A DNA stretch of 64,000 nt, from the NCBI GenBank assembly GCA_040112665.1, contig CP157796.1:1366813-1430812 (forward strand), read 5' to 3'. Source of the stretch: Oceanicaulis sp. GTDB lineage: Bacteria; Pseudomonadota; Alphaproteobacteria; Caulobacterales; Maricaulaceae. A program made the position numbers and the translations under genes. Position 1 is the first letter of the stretch. Each line of letters begins with the position of its first letter. Positions 37,313 through 46,515 of the stretch are shown piece by piece. The notes under the pieces are model-generated. The model saw nothing but the letters and a program-made list of their open reading frames with translations. It was not told the DNA's origin and searched no databases.

Positions 37313-38443
37313 TTACGCCTCGCCGGTCAGCGAGGGATGGACCACGGCGCCGTCCTTGGTCAGCGCCATGCCCTTGATGATGTCGTCGTCCCAGTGCGGG
37401 GCGAGCGCGCCGTCCTCGCCCTTGATGAGCGGGAAGAGATTGACGAGGTTTTTCGCCAGAAGCTGGCTGGAATCCGCCGGCAGACGGCCCGGCAGGTTGG
37501 TGAAGCCGGCCACCGTCACGCCCTTGTGGACGACGACCTTGTCGGGCTCTGTCAGCTCGCAATTGCCGCCGTTGGCTGCGGCGATGTCGATGATCACGCT
37601 GCCCGGCTTCATCGCCTCGACCATGGTCTTGTCGATCAGGCGCGGGGCGGGGCGGCCGGGGATCAGGGCGGTGGTGATCACCACGTCCTGCTTTGCGATA
37701 TGGCTGGCGACGAGCTCGGCCTGCTTTTTCTTGTACTCGTCGCTCATTTCCTTGGCGTAGCCGCCCGCGGTCTCGGCGGCCTTGAACTCCTCGTCCTCGA
37801 CCGCGACGAATTTCGCGCCCAGGCTCGCCACCTGTTCCTTCGCGGCGGGGCGCACGTCGGTCGCGCTGACCACCGCACCGAGGCGCCGCGCCGTGGCGAT
37901 CGCCTGAAGGCCCGCCACCCCTGCGCCCATCACGAAGGCCTTGGCCGCCGCGATGGTGCCCGCGGCGGTCATCATCATCGGGAAGGCCCGGCCGTAAAGC
38001 TCGGCGGCCTCGATGACGGCGCGATAGCCTGCAAGGTTGGACTGGCTAGACAGCGCGTCCATGGACTGCGCCCGTGTGATGCGGGGGGTGAACTCCATCG
38101 CCAGCGCGTTGACCTTGGCGTCCGCGCAGACCTTGGCGAAGTCCTTGTCGCCGTGGGGTTCGAGAAGACCGATGACGACCGCGCCGTCCTTGAGCTTTTC
38201 CAAAGTGGCGGCGTCAGGTCGGCGCACGCAGAACAGCGCGTCCGCGCCCTTCAGCGTCGCGGCTTTCGTGCCGACCGCGGCTCCGGCGCTTTCATAGTCG
38301 GCGTCGGAAAAGCTCGCCTTGGCGCCGGCGCCTTTTTCGACAGCGACCTCAGCGCCGGCCTTGATCAGCGCACGGACGCTGTCGGGGGTGGCCGCGACGC
38401 GGGCTTCGCCCTGGCGCGTTTCGGCGAGTACGGCGACTTTCAT
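37313..38443 (-). CDS. pntAA: NAD(P) transhydrogenase subunit alpha part 1
   Basis: This 376-aa soluble subunit binds NAD(H) in domain I. The Rossmann region GAGVAGLQAIATARRLGA (near 173-190), the LIPGRPAPRLI mobile loop and the IDIAAANGGNCE segment are all present. It transfers hydride to the NADP domain on PntB in exchange for proton movement. It is the first pnt gene, preceded by a small aa3-oxidase subunit IV gene on the same strand. Confidence 0.95.
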   Translation of the reverse strand: MKVAVLAETRQGEARVAATPDSVRALIKAGAEVAVEKGAGAKASFSDADYESAGAAVGTKAATLKGADALFCVRRPDAATLEKLKDGAVVIGLLEPHGDKDFAKVCADAKVNALAMEFTPRITRAQSMDALSSQSNLAGYRAVIEAAELYGRAFPMMMTAAGTIAAAKAFVMGAGVAGLQAIATARRLGAVVSATDVRPAAKEQVASLGAKFVAVEDEEFKAAETAGGYAKEMSDEYKKKQAELVASHIAKQDVVITTALIPGRPAPRLIDKTMVEAMKPGSVIIDIAAANGGNCELTEPDKVVVHKGVTVAGFTNLPGRLPADSSQLLAKNLVNLFPLIKGEDGALAPHWDDDIIKGMALTKDGAVVHPSLTGEA

Positions 38444-38535
38444 GAACCCCGGCCCTCGAACACGGTTAATCCTTCGGCCGCGAGCATGGCCGAATCGGTC
38501 GCATTCGGAAAGGGGGGTAAAAGGACGGGCTTAAA

Positions 38536-38829
38536 TCAGCCCGCGAACGCGCTCACGATTACGCCCGAGATCAGGGTGATCACGGTCAGAACGCCCAGCG
38601 TGGTCCAGTACAGCGTGCCGCGCTTGGTGAAGAAGCCGGCGACCGCGCCGACCACCAGCGAGATGAACAGCGAGACCAGCCAGTCGCCGGAATTGGCGAA
38701 GACCAGGGTGAGATAGATCACCACCACGCCGGTCACGAGCGCGGCGTAGGTCGACACGTTCATCACGCCGTCGAACGTGCGCTTGTGCTCTGAAACGTCC
38801 ATCTGACCGCGGATGTAATCGTCAGCCAT
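38536..38829 (-). CDS. aa3-type cytochrome c oxidase subunit IV family protein
   Basis: This 97-aa protein starts with the family motif MDVSEHKRTFDG (residues 10-21). Two to three membrane helices follow (YAALVTGVVVIYLTLVFA and a second hairpin from residue 50 on). In other alphaproteobacteria this small subunit associates with the aa3 terminal oxidase. It lies 92 nt upstream of pntAA on the same strand, linking respiration and NADPH supply. Confidence 0.83.
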   Translation of the reverse strand: MADDYIRGQMDVSEHKRTFDGVMNVSTYAALVTGVVVIYLTLVFANSGDWLVSLFISLVVGAVAGFFTKRGTLYWTTLGVLTVITLISGVIVSAFAG

Positions 38830-38912
38830 GTCGCCCTCTGTTCGGTGGTCTCTTCTGCCCGGGGCCGCGATCTATCACGCAGCTTTCCCCCGGCCAAGGC
38901 TTTTAGGCGGCG

Positions 38913-39836
38913 CTAGCGCGCCCAGCCCTCGATCAGCGCGTCCAGCGCCGCGACGGTGGCCAGCGGATCGTCCAGCACCAGGTGATGGCGGGTCTGCGGC
39001 ACGGTGACGAAGGGCGAAGCTGTGAAGACCGATTTCATGTAGTCCCAGGTCTCCGCGCCCATGAGCGAGGACTGCGCCCCGCGCACGAAGGCGAGGGGGC
39101 GTCTGAGGTCTTTTGCGGCCTTCTCCGGATCGCGCCGCTCATAGGAGAGCTTGGCCCAGATGCCGGGATCGAACCACCAGGTCCAGCCGCCCTCGGCGGC
39201 CTTAAGGCTGCCGCGCGCCACATGGTCGACGAGCCAGAGATTGTCGCAGGGCTGTTCGGGCAGCAGCCGGAAGCGCGACAGGGCGGTGGCCAGATCGGGA
39301 TAGATCTTGCCGCCGCGCTTGGGCGGGGCGCCCTCGCGCTGCTTTTCCGGTTTGCGGATCGGGCTGTCCAGGATGATCGCCGCCTTCAGCCGCTCGCCCG
39401 GCGCGGTGGTCGCCGCCTTCAGCGTGACGAACCCGCCGAAGCTGTGGCCGGCCATGATCGGGGCTCCCGCCATAAACCCGCCTGCGTCCTCTGCGGCGGC
39501 CATGACCGCTGCGGCGTGGTCGTCCAGCGTATACTGATCGGCCCAGCGCGACTGGCCCATGCCGGGCAGGTCCGGCGCGATCACCCGGCGGCCCTGCCGC
39601 GCCAGGAAGGGACCCAGCGCGTCCCACCAGCCCTTGTGCGCGGTGCCGCCATGCACCAGCACCAGCGCCGGCGCGCCGCGCTCGCCCCAGGCCTTCCAGA
39701 CGATCTCGCCGCCGCCCTGGGACGCCGCGCCCTCCTCGACGGGATCGTCCAGCGCCTCGGCGAACCAGGCGGGCGGATCGAGCGGCGCGCCGCCGAATTC
39801 GGCGAGCGGCGGGGCGGGGCGGTCGGAACTGGCCAT
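38913..39836 (-). CDS. Alpha/beta hydrolase
   Basis: The 307-aa cytoplasmic protein has an alpha/beta hydrolase fold with the oxyanion motif VLVHGGTAHKGWW near 59, the nucleophile elbow GHSFGG, and a C-terminal histidine in TRHHLVLDDP. The lid region is Trp-rich (GGWTWWFDPGIW). Substrate is unknown. A GTG nine bases earlier (39845) is an alternative start. It is divergent from the sigma-54 regulator across 261-270 nt, and no hydrolase partner gene lies close. Confidence 0.85.
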   Translation of the reverse strand: MASSDRPAPPLAEFGGAPLDPPAWFAEALDDPVEEGAASQGGGEIVWKAWGERGAPALVLVHGGTAHKGWWDALGPFLARQGRRVIAPDLPGMGQSRWADQYTLDDHAAAVMAAAEDAGGFMAGAPIMAGHSFGGFVTLKAATTAPGERLKAAIILDSPIRKPEKQREGAPPKRGGKIYPDLATALSRFRLLPEQPCDNLWLVDHVARGSLKAAEGGWTWWFDPGIWAKLSYERRDPEKAAKDLRRPLAFVRGAQSSLMGAETWDYMKSVFTASPFVTVPQTRHHLVLDDPLATVAALDALIEGWAR

Positions 39837-40106
39837 GAGGGACACCGATCAGAAAAAATTAATCGCGCTTCTGGTTAGAAGCGGAGGGGACAGGCGTCAA
39901 ACCGGCGGCTCACCGCCTTGATTCGCTTACGCTAACCCTCTCTTTACCCTAACGATTTCTGACCAGCCTCTACACGCCGTTTTTACCGGCGCTGTCCCAT
40001 AACGGGCCGCGTGGATGAAACGGGACGGCCGCTTCGGTCACGGGGAACACCCCGGGCCGCAGCAGAAAGAGCCGGACCCGGTAGCGACCGAAAAGGCGTG
40101 GGTGAG

Positions 40107-41588
40107 ATGGCGAAGACCGTACTGATCGTCGACGACGATCCGACCCAGCGCCGCCTGCTTCAGGCGGTTCTGGAAAAGCAGGGGCATCATACGCAGACCG
40201 CCGAGGACGGCGAGGCCGGCCTGGCCGCGGTCAAGCGCGGCGGCGTGGACGTCGTCATGCTCGACATGGTGATGCCCGGCATGGACGGCATCGAGACGCT
40301 TGAGGCGATCAAGGCGCGCGAGCCCGATCTGCCGGTCATCGTGCTGACCGCGCATGGCGGCATCGAGACCGTGGTCAAGGCCATGCGCGCGGGCGCGGTG
40401 GACTTCTTCGTCAAGCCCGCCAGCCCCGAGCGCATCGCGGTGTCGATCCGCAACGCGCTGAAGGTGAAAGACCTCTCGGGCGAGGTGACGCGCCTTAAAA
40501 AGACCAAGTCCGGCCAGCTCGGCTTCTCCGACATGATCGCCGGCGCGCCGGCCATGCGTCAGGTCGTCCGGCTGGGCGAGCGGGCGGCGAAATCCAACAT
40601 TCCGATCCTGATCCAGGGCGAAAGCGGGGTGGGCAAGGAACTCGTCGCGCGGTCGATCGCTGCGGCGTCCGATCGCGCGGGCCGGCCCTTCGTGGCCGTG
40701 AACTGCGGCGCGATCCCGGAAAACCTGGTCGAGAGCACGCTGTTCGGTCACGAGAAGGGCGCGTTCACCGGCGCGGTCGCCAAGCATCTGGGCAAGTTCC
40801 AGGAAGCCGACGGCGGCACGCTCTTCCTCGACGAGATCGGCGAACTGCCGCTCGAGATGCAGGTCAAGCTGCTGCGCGCCCTGCAGGAAGGCGAAGTCGA
40901 TCCCGTGGGCGGCAAGAAGCCGGTCAAGGTCGACGTGCGCATCGTCTCGGCCACCAACCGCGATCTCGCCGAGCAGGTGAAGTCCGGCCAGTTCCGCGAG
41001 GATCTGTTCTACCGGCTCAACGTCTTCCCGATCGAGGTGCCGTCCCTGAAGGAGCGCCGCGAGGACATTCCCGCGCTGGTGCGCCACTTCATCGCGCGCT
41101 TCAACGCCCAGGAAGGCAAGGCGGTCATCGACGCCTCGGGCGAGACCATGTCGCTTCTCGAAGGCCATGACTGGAAGGGCAATGTCCGCCAGCTCGAAAA
41201 CGCGGTCTTCCGCGCGGTCGTGCTGTGCGACGGCGACTATCTGACGCCCGAGGACTTCCCGCAAATCTCCGGGCTCGCCCCGACCTTGCGCGAGGAAGCC
41301 GCGCCCGCCGCGCCCTCGCCCGACGCCGCGCCGCCGGCCGAACCCGCCGGGTTCGAAACGGTCGCGAGCGAGGCCGGCGAGGAGGACTTCCCCGTCGACA
41401 TTCTCGACGCCGGGGGGCATCTGCGCTCGCTAGAGAGCATCGAACGCGACCTCATCGCCTTCGCCATCGAGACCTATTCAGGCCGCATGGCCGAGGTCGC
41501 CCGGCGCCTCGGCGTGGGCCGCTCGACGCTCTACCGCAAAGTCCGCGAATACGAGCTCGACGTGGACAATTTCCGCGAAGCGGGCTGA
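40107..41588 (+). CDS. Sigma-54-dependent response regulator (NtrC family)
   Basis: The 493-aa regulator has an N-terminal receiver domain with the phosphorylated D53 (acidic pocket D10 and D11, conserved K103). The central AAA+ domain has Walker A GESGVGKE, the GAFTGA loop that contacts sigma-54, and the arginine-finger region. A Fis-type HTH ends the protein ([16 protein letters not shown]). It therefore activates sigma-54 promoters after phosphorylation. No histidine kinase is adjacent, so it is an orphan here. The start has a GGTGAG ribosome site; the in-frame extension to 40011 is leader. Confidence 0.94.
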   Translation: MAKTVLIVDDDPTQRRLLQAVLEKQGHHTQTAEDGEAGLAAVKRGGVDVVMLDMVMPGMDGIETLEAIKAREPDLPVIVLTAHGGIETVVKAMRAGAVDFFVKPASPERIAVSIRNALKVKDLSGEVTRLKKTKSGQLGFSDMIAGAPAMRQVVRLGERAAKSNIPILIQGESGVGKELVARSIAAASDRAGRPFVAVNCGAIPENLVESTLFGHEKGAFTGAVAKHLGKFQEADGGTLFLDEIGELPLEMQVKLLRALQEGEVDPVGGKKPVKVDVRIVSATNRDLAEQVKSGQFREDLFYRLNVFPIEVPSLKERREDIPALVRHFIARFNAQEGKAVIDASGETMSLLEGHDWKGNVRQLENAVFRAVVLCDGDYLTPEDFPQISGLAPTLREEAAPAAPSPDAAPPAEPAGFETVASEAGEEDFPVDILDAGGHLRSLESIERDLIAFAIETYSGRMAEVARRLGVGRSTLYRKVREYELDVDNFREAG

Positions 41589-42510
41589 TCGCCACCCCTC
41601 GCTTCCCGTGCGGACCCCGGACTTGATCCGGGGGAGACACGGGATCTGCCGCATGCGCTCAGCCAGGTGGCTGAGTGTTTCCGGTGGATCCCGGCTCGGC
41701 GCGCTGACGGGCTTGGCCGGGAAGCGAGGGGTGGGAATCGAGGAGCGGGCGTCTCCAATTCGTCATCCCCGCAAAAGCGGGGGTGAGCGCTGGTCCGCGT
41801 AGCGGATCAAAGGGTCTGGGAGACCCTTTGAAAGCAGCGAACGGGTCGGCAGACCCAGTCCGGCTTACCCGCTGCTCTGCGATCACCTGGGTTCCCGCTT
41901 TCCCCGCCTTCGCGAGGACATGCCGCAGGAATGACGAGGTGGGGCTGGTTTCCAAAACCCGAGGCGTCGGTGCGTGCGCGCCCGATCCTGCGCAAGGTCC
42001 CGGCTCTTCCCCCGGATCAGGTCCGGGGGTTCGGCCGGGAATTCAGGGAAGGTGGGCGCGCGTTATCCCCGGCCTTGTCCGCCTCTTTCCTGGCGCGCCT
42101 ATACTTATTCGCCTCTCACCCGGTTAAGGCGGCGGTCGCGACGCGTCACGGTCGGGGTGAGGGCGGTGTCCGGCGGGGCGGCCGCTTCAGCCTGGGGAAA
42201 TCCCCGGGCTGGATGCGAGGCGGCGGTCTTTCCGGGGTGACCGAGGTCGAAATCCCGGCGAAGCGCGCCCAAACCCCGCAATGGCCCACCCCGGCGTGAC
42301 CGGGGCCGGCTGAGCGGGGCGAAGCAAGCCGTACCCGCCGGGCTATACAGCAACCGTAAGGTATCGGCCCGTACTCACAGCACCGGGCGCGGGCGTTTCG
42401 TCCGGCTCTTGAACCTTCGCAATTGCGTTCGGCCGAACGGCCGCCCGCGCCGACCGTCTTCTCTCATCGCCTCGCGCAAGCTTTGCGGCGAGGGTTTCGG
42501 CGCAGGGGGC
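41589..42510. repeat. Gene-free mosaic of short palindromes
   Basis: This 920-nt stretch has no credible gene. It holds many short inverted repeats of alphaproteobacterial intergenic type. Examples are CCCCGGA-cttga-TCCGGGG (41615-41633), CCCCGC-AAAA-GCGGGG (41767-41782) and CCCCCGGA-tcagg-TCCGGGGG (42009-42029), plus many GGTGAGCG/TCATCCCCG-type fragments. Reading frames across it are Pro/Arg-rich, lack family signals and change frame often. It looks like an accumulation of decayed repeat units between sigma-54 regulator and the gapR cluster. Confidence 0.6.
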
Positions 42511-42513
42511 GTC

Positions 42514-43002
42514 TCAATTGCGCGCCGGCGTCCAGACCATCTCGAAACGCTCATAGACCACGTCGAGATCGTCGGAATACGTGAACCCTTCGCGCTCGGC
42601 CTCGCGGCGGTAGAAGGCGCGGTGGTCGGCCAGCCAGCGTTCGCGGGTGGCCTCGTACTCGCCTTCCTCGTAGGCGAACTCTTCGGTCACGGCGTGAACC
42701 GGCGCGATCTCCACCGACCGCGTGCGGATCACGCAGGCCGGCGCGCCCGAGCCGTCCAGGATCAGCGTCAGATCGCCGGGTCTCGGCCCGGTCGCATCGT
42801 CATACCAGCGCGCAAGGCTCGGCGTGGCGCGTTTGCGGCCAGCCAGCACGAAGCCCAGAAGCTCGTCCTGCAGCGCCGGGGAATCGCCGAAGGCGTCGAC
42901 AAAGCGCGGGCAATCGGCCGTCTCGCCGGTCTCCGCCTGGAAGCGGGCCTAGAAGGCGGACTGTTCAGCGGTGAGGGCGGGCGCGACCTGCAGCACGCTC
43001 AC
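42514..43002 (-). pseudogene. ASCH-domain protein interrupted by an amber stop
   Basis: The downstream part (42514 to about 42880) encodes an ASCH domain, with VLAGRKRATPSLARWYD and RPGDLTLILDGSG typical of RNA-binding PUA-like proteins. Continuous coding extends upstream to a GTG at 43002 that overlaps the previous gene's stop (GTGA) and follows AAGGAG. However codon 18 is TAG (42951-42949), between SAF and ARFQAETGE. Related proteins often have Trp at this place, so TGG to TAG is likely. Possible outcomes are a pseudogene, restart at the GTG at 42849 giving a shortened ASCH protein, or a sequencing error. Confidence 0.7.
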
Positions 43003-43565
43003 GGCTCCTTGCCCCCGTCGATAATGCGCAGCTTCGGCGCGCCGCCTTCTTTGGGCCCGTCTTCGGCCCGGTCGCCGTCGACGATCTGAAGGCCGCGGCG
43101 GATCTTGCCGCTTTCTTCAAGCTCGCCCAGCGGATCGGTGGGTTCGGGCGTGTCTTCGGCGGGCAGATCGGCGTTGATGTCGCGGGTGTTCGCGCGCGGG
43201 GGCGGACCCTTGCGCTTGAAGCCCGAGCCCTTGGACTTGAACGAGGAGGCGCGGGAGAAGCCTTGCGGGGCCTTGCCCTTCGCCTTCTTCTCGATCTCCT
43301 TGAGCTTGGCGATCTGCAGCCGGGACAGCGCTTCGCCGTCATCGCCCAGCGTGGGGTCGGCGAAGGCCGACCCATAGGTGGACAGGCGCTGCTCGACCGA
43401 GGTCATGAACTCGGTCTCCCAGTCGGAAAGCTCGACGCGCGCGGCCTCGGCGGCGTCGGGATCGTCGGACTCGGCCCTGGCGATGGCGCGTTCGACCGCG
43501 GCCTTGGCCCGGCGGATGCGGGACATGGCCTTGCGGGTGGCTTTGTCGTCGACCTCGCGCGCCAT
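42999..43565 (-). CDS. Conserved-looking charged protein downstream of gapR
   Basis: I do not recognise this family. The 188-aa product starts with a basic helix (DDKATRKAMSRIRRAKAAVERAI), followed by a helical segment (VELSDWETEFMTSVEQRL). A low-complexity Lys/Pro/Gly region (GFSRASSFKSKGSGFKRKG) comes next, then an acidic C-terminus ending LRIIDGGKEP. No membrane segment is visible. The ATG at 43565 comes 13 nt after the gapR stop; the stop overlaps the ASCH pseudogene start, so all three form one operon. Confidence 0.6.
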   Translation of the reverse strand: MAREVDDKATRKAMSRIRRAKAAVERAIARAESDDPDAAEAARVELSDWETEFMTSVEQRLSTYGSAFADPTLGDDGEALSRLQIAKLKEIEKKAKGKAPQGFSRASSFKSKGSGFKRKGPPPRANTRDINADLPAEDTPEPTDPLGELEESGKIRRGLQIVDGDRAEDGPKEGGAPKLRIIDGGKEP

Positions 43566-43578
43566 CGCTCGGGGCGGC

Positions 43579-43863
43579 TTACTCGCCGACCGCGCCGAGA
43601 TAGAGCTCGAGCAGGGCTTCCTGCTCCTCGCGCTCATGGCGGTCCTGCTTGCGGATGGAGATCACCTTGCGCAGCACCTTGGTGTCGTAGCCGAAGGATT
43701 TGGCCTCCGCGTAGACCTCCTTGATGTCCGCGGCGAGGCCCGCCTTTTCCTCTTCGAGGCGTTCGATGCGGGCGACGAACTGCTTGAGCTGTTCGCGGGC
43801 GGCCGCGCCGATGGCGTCGGATTCGTCTTTCTCGGGCGTCGCGGCGGCGGCGAAATCGGCCAT
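43579..43863 (-). CDS. gapR: DUF2312 nucleoid-associated protein GapR
   Basis: The 94-aa protein matches DUF2312, the family of Caulobacter GapR, which binds overtwisted AT-rich DNA ahead of replication and transcription and stimulates type II topoisomerases. Visible features are the N-terminal helix [19 protein letters not shown], the [15 protein letters not shown] turn and the basic C-terminal part ([16 protein letters not shown]). It is normal length. It heads a minus-strand operon with an unknown charged protein and an interrupted ASCH gene. Confidence 0.88.
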   Translation of the reverse strand: MADFAAAATPEKDESDAIGAAAREQLKQFVARIERLEEEKAGLAADIKEVYAEAKSFGYDTKVLRKVISIRKQDRHEREEQEALLELYLGAVGE

Positions 43864-43959
43864 GGAGGGGTCCTCTGTCCGGGGATTGGATGTCGGCCCC
43901 GATTATGCGGTCCGCGCGGTCCGGGGCAAGCGGGCGCGGCCGCGCCGGCGGGCGGTTTT

Positions 43960-44928
43960 TCACATGCCGGAGCTGCGTGCGATCACGTCGGCGACGGCCT
44001 CGGCGACCGCATCGCCGTGCCGGTAGTGCAGGTTATGACCCGCGCCCTCGATCAGCCTGAGCTCGCCTCGGGGCAAGGTCTCCGCGACAGGCCTGGCGTG
44101 ACGGTCGGCGTAGACCACCGTGTCTTCGGGGCCGGCCAGCAGGATCACCGGCTGGTCGATCTCGCCGTAGCGGTCTTCCTGCTCTTCAAGGCTCTCGTTC
44201 ACCCGCGCCATGTCGGCGGCGTTGTGCCGCCAGGGGCCGGGCCTGAGGATCAGCGGCAGATGGCTGCGCTCGATATAGTTTTCCGGCACGGGCTCGGGCT
44301 CGAACGCGCTTTCCGCGCCGTCCTGCAGGCGCTCGGGCCCGATCGCGGGCACAACGGCGCGGGTCATGATCGTGCCGATCACCGGCCAGGTGGAAAGCTC
44401 GTTATAGAAGGCCGGATCGCCCACGTTCGCCCGGACCGCAGGCGCGAGCAGCACCGCGCCCTGCGTCCGGTTCGGATGATCCATCATCAGGCGCAAGGTG
44501 ATCGCTGCGCCCCAGCTGTGGCCCACCACCGTCGCGCGCTCGATCCCGATCTCAGTCAGGAAGGCGGCGATGAGATCGGCCTCGCGCTCGGGCGTCCAGT
44601 CCCCGCCGCCTTCGGGCCGTTCGCTCCAGCCGAGGCCCGGACGGTCGAGCCAGATCACGCGATAATCGGCGAGATCGTCGGCGAGCGCAGCCTGCGGGTC
44701 GTTGAGATTGGACGAGGCGCCGTGCAGAACCAGCACTTCGGGCGCGCCTTCGGGGCCGGTGATCTTGTGATGGAGCCGCACGCCCTGCACCGTGACGAAA
44801 TCGCCCTCCGGCGGGAAGCGCTCGGCGATCTCCTCGACAGTTTCGCGGCCCGTGGCGCAGGCGCCGAGCAGCAGCAGAACCGGCGCGAGCAGCGCGATCA
44901 GGACGATCCAGCCCATTCTGCGGGTCAC
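43960..44928 (-). CDS. Alpha/beta hydrolase lipoprotein
   Basis: The 322-aa product has a lipobox-like signal (LLGAC, C24) and an alpha/beta hydrolase fold. The oxyanion stretch VLVLHGASSNLNDP is present, along with the nucleophile elbow GHSWGAA and a late histidine (GAGHNLHY). It probably acts in the periplasm or at the outer membrane. Substrate is unknown. The GTG start overlaps the TPR gene's stop (GTGA), so the two are coupled and may work together. Confidence 0.82.
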   Translation of the reverse strand: MTRRMGWIVLIALLAPVLLLLGACATGRETVEEIAERFPPEGDFVTVQGVRLHHKITGPEGAPEVLVLHGASSNLNDPQAALADDLADYRVIWLDRPGLGWSERPEGGGDWTPEREADLIAAFLTEIGIERATVVGHSWGAAITLRLMMDHPNRTQGAVLLAPAVRANVGDPAFYNELSTWPVIGTIMTRAVVPAIGPERLQDGAESAFEPEPVPENYIERSHLPLILRPGPWRHNAADMARVNESLEEQEDRYGEIDQPVILLAGPEDTVVYADRHARPVAETLPRGELRLIEGAGHNLHYRHGDAVAEAVADVIARSSGM

Positions 44929-45506
44929 AACGCGCGGCCCGCGAGCTCGCGTTCGAGCCGGGCCGCGGCGGGCCGGGCGACCGGGTGGAAGGGATGGCGG
45001 GCGAGCGCTTCCTCATAGGCCTCGAGCGCAGCCTGCCGCGCGCTGGCGTTCTCGAGCGCCCGGCCCAGCAGCGCCCAGGCGTCGAACCGGTCGGGATCGA
45101 GGCTGACCGCCGTGTTCAGCGCTTCCAGCGCGAACTCCCAGTCGGCCTGGGCGGCGGCGAGCTCCGCGCTCTGCACCCAGCCTTCGGCGTAATCGGGTTC
45201 GAGCAGCCGCAGGTGCGCATAGGCGCGCGAGGCGGTGGCGCGGTCGCCGGCCTCGATCGCGGTCTCGGCGCGCTGCAGCAGAAGATCGGCCGTCGGACCG
45301 GCCTGCTGACGCCAGAGCGAGCGGACCTCGCTGGCGATCGCGTCGGCGCGCGCCTCGCTGGGCGCAGCGGCGAGATCTTCCAGCCGGAGGGCGAGCCGCG
45401 CTTGCGGGCTCACATAGTCGGTCGCGCCGGGCTCACTCCCCGCCCCGAGGGGCGGATCGAGCACGATCGGCGGCGTCGCGGCCAGAAGAAGCGCGGTGAG
45501 GATCAT
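44925..45506 (-). CDS. Secreted TPR-repeat protein
   Basis: The 193-aa product starts with a short cleavable-type signal (MILTALLLAATPPIV) and contains two to three TPR units over residues 75-180 (for example AGDRATASRAYAHLRLLEPDYAEGW). Such proteins usually act as protein-interaction scaffolds in the periplasm. Translational overlap with the downstream alpha/beta hydrolase lipoprotein suggests a pair. The precise partner is unknown. Confidence 0.75.
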   Translation of the reverse strand: MILTALLLAATPPIVLDPPLGAGSEPGATDYVSPQARLALRLEDLAAAPSEARADAIASEVRSLWRQQAGPTADLLLQRAETAIEAGDRATASRAYAHLRLLEPDYAEGWVQSAELAAAQADWEFALEALNTAVSLDPDRFDAWALLGRALENASARQAALEAYEEALARHPFHPVARPAAARLERELAGRAL

Positions 45507-45564
45507 GAAGGGCAGGATAGGGCGCGGCCGTTAATGAGCAAGCGCGGCGTCTGCACGCCCCGCC

Positions 45565-46179
45565 TCAGACCGGCAGGCCGACGCCGCGCAGGACGGCGCG
45601 GGTCGTCTCCGCATCCTTGAACACCACGCCCAGAAAGCCTTCCCGGCGCGCCGCCTCGATGTTCTCCGCCCGGTCGTCCACGAAGACCGTCTCGCCCGGC
45701 GCTGTCGAGATGCGCTCGGCCGTGATCTGATAGATGCGCGGATCGGGCTTGATGAGCTTTTCGCGGCCCGAGACGACGGCGGTCTGAAACCGGGCGATCG
45801 CGGGGTAGGTGGCCTGGATGTGCGGCCATTTCTCTGCGGGCAGGTTGGTCAGCGCGAATTGCGGTACGCCGGCGCTTTCGAGGTCCTCGACCAGCGCCTC
45901 CATCCCGTCCACCCAGCCGTCGAACATGTCCGGCCAGCGCTCGTCCCAGGCGCGGATCAGATCGGCCTTGTCGGGATGGGCGGCGATCAGCGGTTTGCGG
46001 TTTTCCGCCATCGGCACGCCGGCGTCATGGCGGGAATGCCACGCCATAGTACAAACGCCGCCGAGGAAAGCCTCGACGGCGTCGTCGTCCGGTAGAAGCT
46101 CGCGATAGACGCGAGCCGGGTTCCAGTCCACCAGCGTGTGGCCGAGATCCCAGAGGACCGCGCGGGCCTGCGACGCCAA
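45565..46179 (-). CDS. HAD-family hydrolase
   Basis: The 204-aa cytoplasmic protein is a class IA HAD phosphatase-like enzyme. Motif I is WDLGHTLVDW with nucleophile D11. The usual second Asp is Gly here (DLG), as in the YihX branch. Motif II is ALTNLP, motif III uses K in EKLIKPDPRIY, and motif IV is FVDDRAENIEAA. The start is a TTG 7 nt after rpmJ, with no strong ribosome site, so translation may be coupled to rpmJ. Substrate is unknown. Confidence 0.83.
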   Translation of the reverse strand: MASQARAVLWDLGHTLVDWNPARVYRELLPDDDAVEAFLGGVCTMAWHSRHDAGVPMAENRKPLIAAHPDKADLIRAWDERWPDMFDGWVDGMEALVEDLESAGVPQFALTNLPAEKWPHIQATYPAIARFQTAVVSGREKLIKPDPRIYQITAERISTAPGETVFVDDRAENIEAARREGFLGVVFKDAETTRAVLRGVGLPV

Positions 46180-46186
46180 GGCTGGA

Positions 46187-46312
46187 TTAGCCGGCGCGGG
46201 CCTTGAAGCGCGGGTCTTTCTTGTTGATCACGTAGACCCGGCCGCGGCGGCGCACGACCTGGCAGTCGCGGTGACGGTTCTTGAGAGACCGGATGGAGCT
46301 GCGCACTTTCAT
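46187..46312 (-). CDS. rpmJ: 50S ribosomal protein L36
   Basis: This 41-aa ribosomal protein is rich in Arg and Lys ([20 protein letters not shown] start, [10 protein letters not shown] end). It lacks the full set of zinc-binding cysteines and is therefore the zinc-independent (C-minus) form of L36, which can replace the zinc form when zinc is scarce. It sits under a predicted promoter with a hairpin in its leader and is followed by a HAD hydrolase gene in the same direction. Confidence 0.92.
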   Translation of the reverse strand: MKVRSSIRSLKNRHRDCQVVRRRGRVYVINKKDPRFKARAG

Positions 46313-46331
46313 CGTCGTCGCCCTGCGATTT

Positions 46332-46358
46332 AAAAAGCCCCGTGCCGCAGCCCGGGGC
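46332..46358 (-). terminator. Hairpin plus T-tract in the rpmJ leader (possible attenuator)
   Basis: Read on the minus strand, GCCCCG and CGGGGC form a 6-bp stem with a 10-nt loop, followed by TTTTT. It lies between the predicted rpmJ promoter and the start codon, 20 nt from the ATG, and no minus-strand gene lies upstream to be terminated. This is the layout expected for transcript attenuation of rpmJ, but function is inferred only. Confidence 0.6.
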
Positions 46359-46377
46359 GGAATTTCCAAGAGCGGGC

Positions 46378-46406
46378 GATCTACCGGGCCCGGCGGGCGC
46401 TGTCAA
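46378..46406 (-). promoter_or_regulatory. Sigma-70-like promoter of rpmJ
   Basis: On the minus strand TTGACA (46406-46401) and TAGATC (46383-46378) are separated by 17 nt, the ideal spacing for a housekeeping promoter. They lie about 65-95 nt upstream of the rpmJ start. The -35 matches consensus fully; the -10 matches four of six positions (TATAAT). Confidence 0.65.
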
Positions 46407-46515
46407 CAAAGCCTAGCTGACATCGGACCGAAAAAATCCCGTCAAATCGCACTCCCTCACCGCTCCGGCGCGCGTTAGACTCCGCCGCGGGGCGGACAAC
46501 CGAACGAGGCGGTGC

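Noticed and set aside
39900..40010. CtrA-like or sigma-54 promoter upstream of the response regulator
   Set aside because: CTAACC and TTTACCC repeats are present but neither the TTAA-N7-TTAA spacing nor the GG-N10-GC core is met convincingly.
41589..42510. Candidate CRISPR array or structured RNA in the palindrome-rich gap
   Set aside because: Repeats are of different sequence and unequal spacing with no spacers, and no known RNA fold was recognised.
43378..45018. A 546-codon plus-strand frame across the gapR and alpha/beta hydrolase genes
   Set aside because: Antisense to three or more supported minus-strand genes; the translation lacks recognisable domains.
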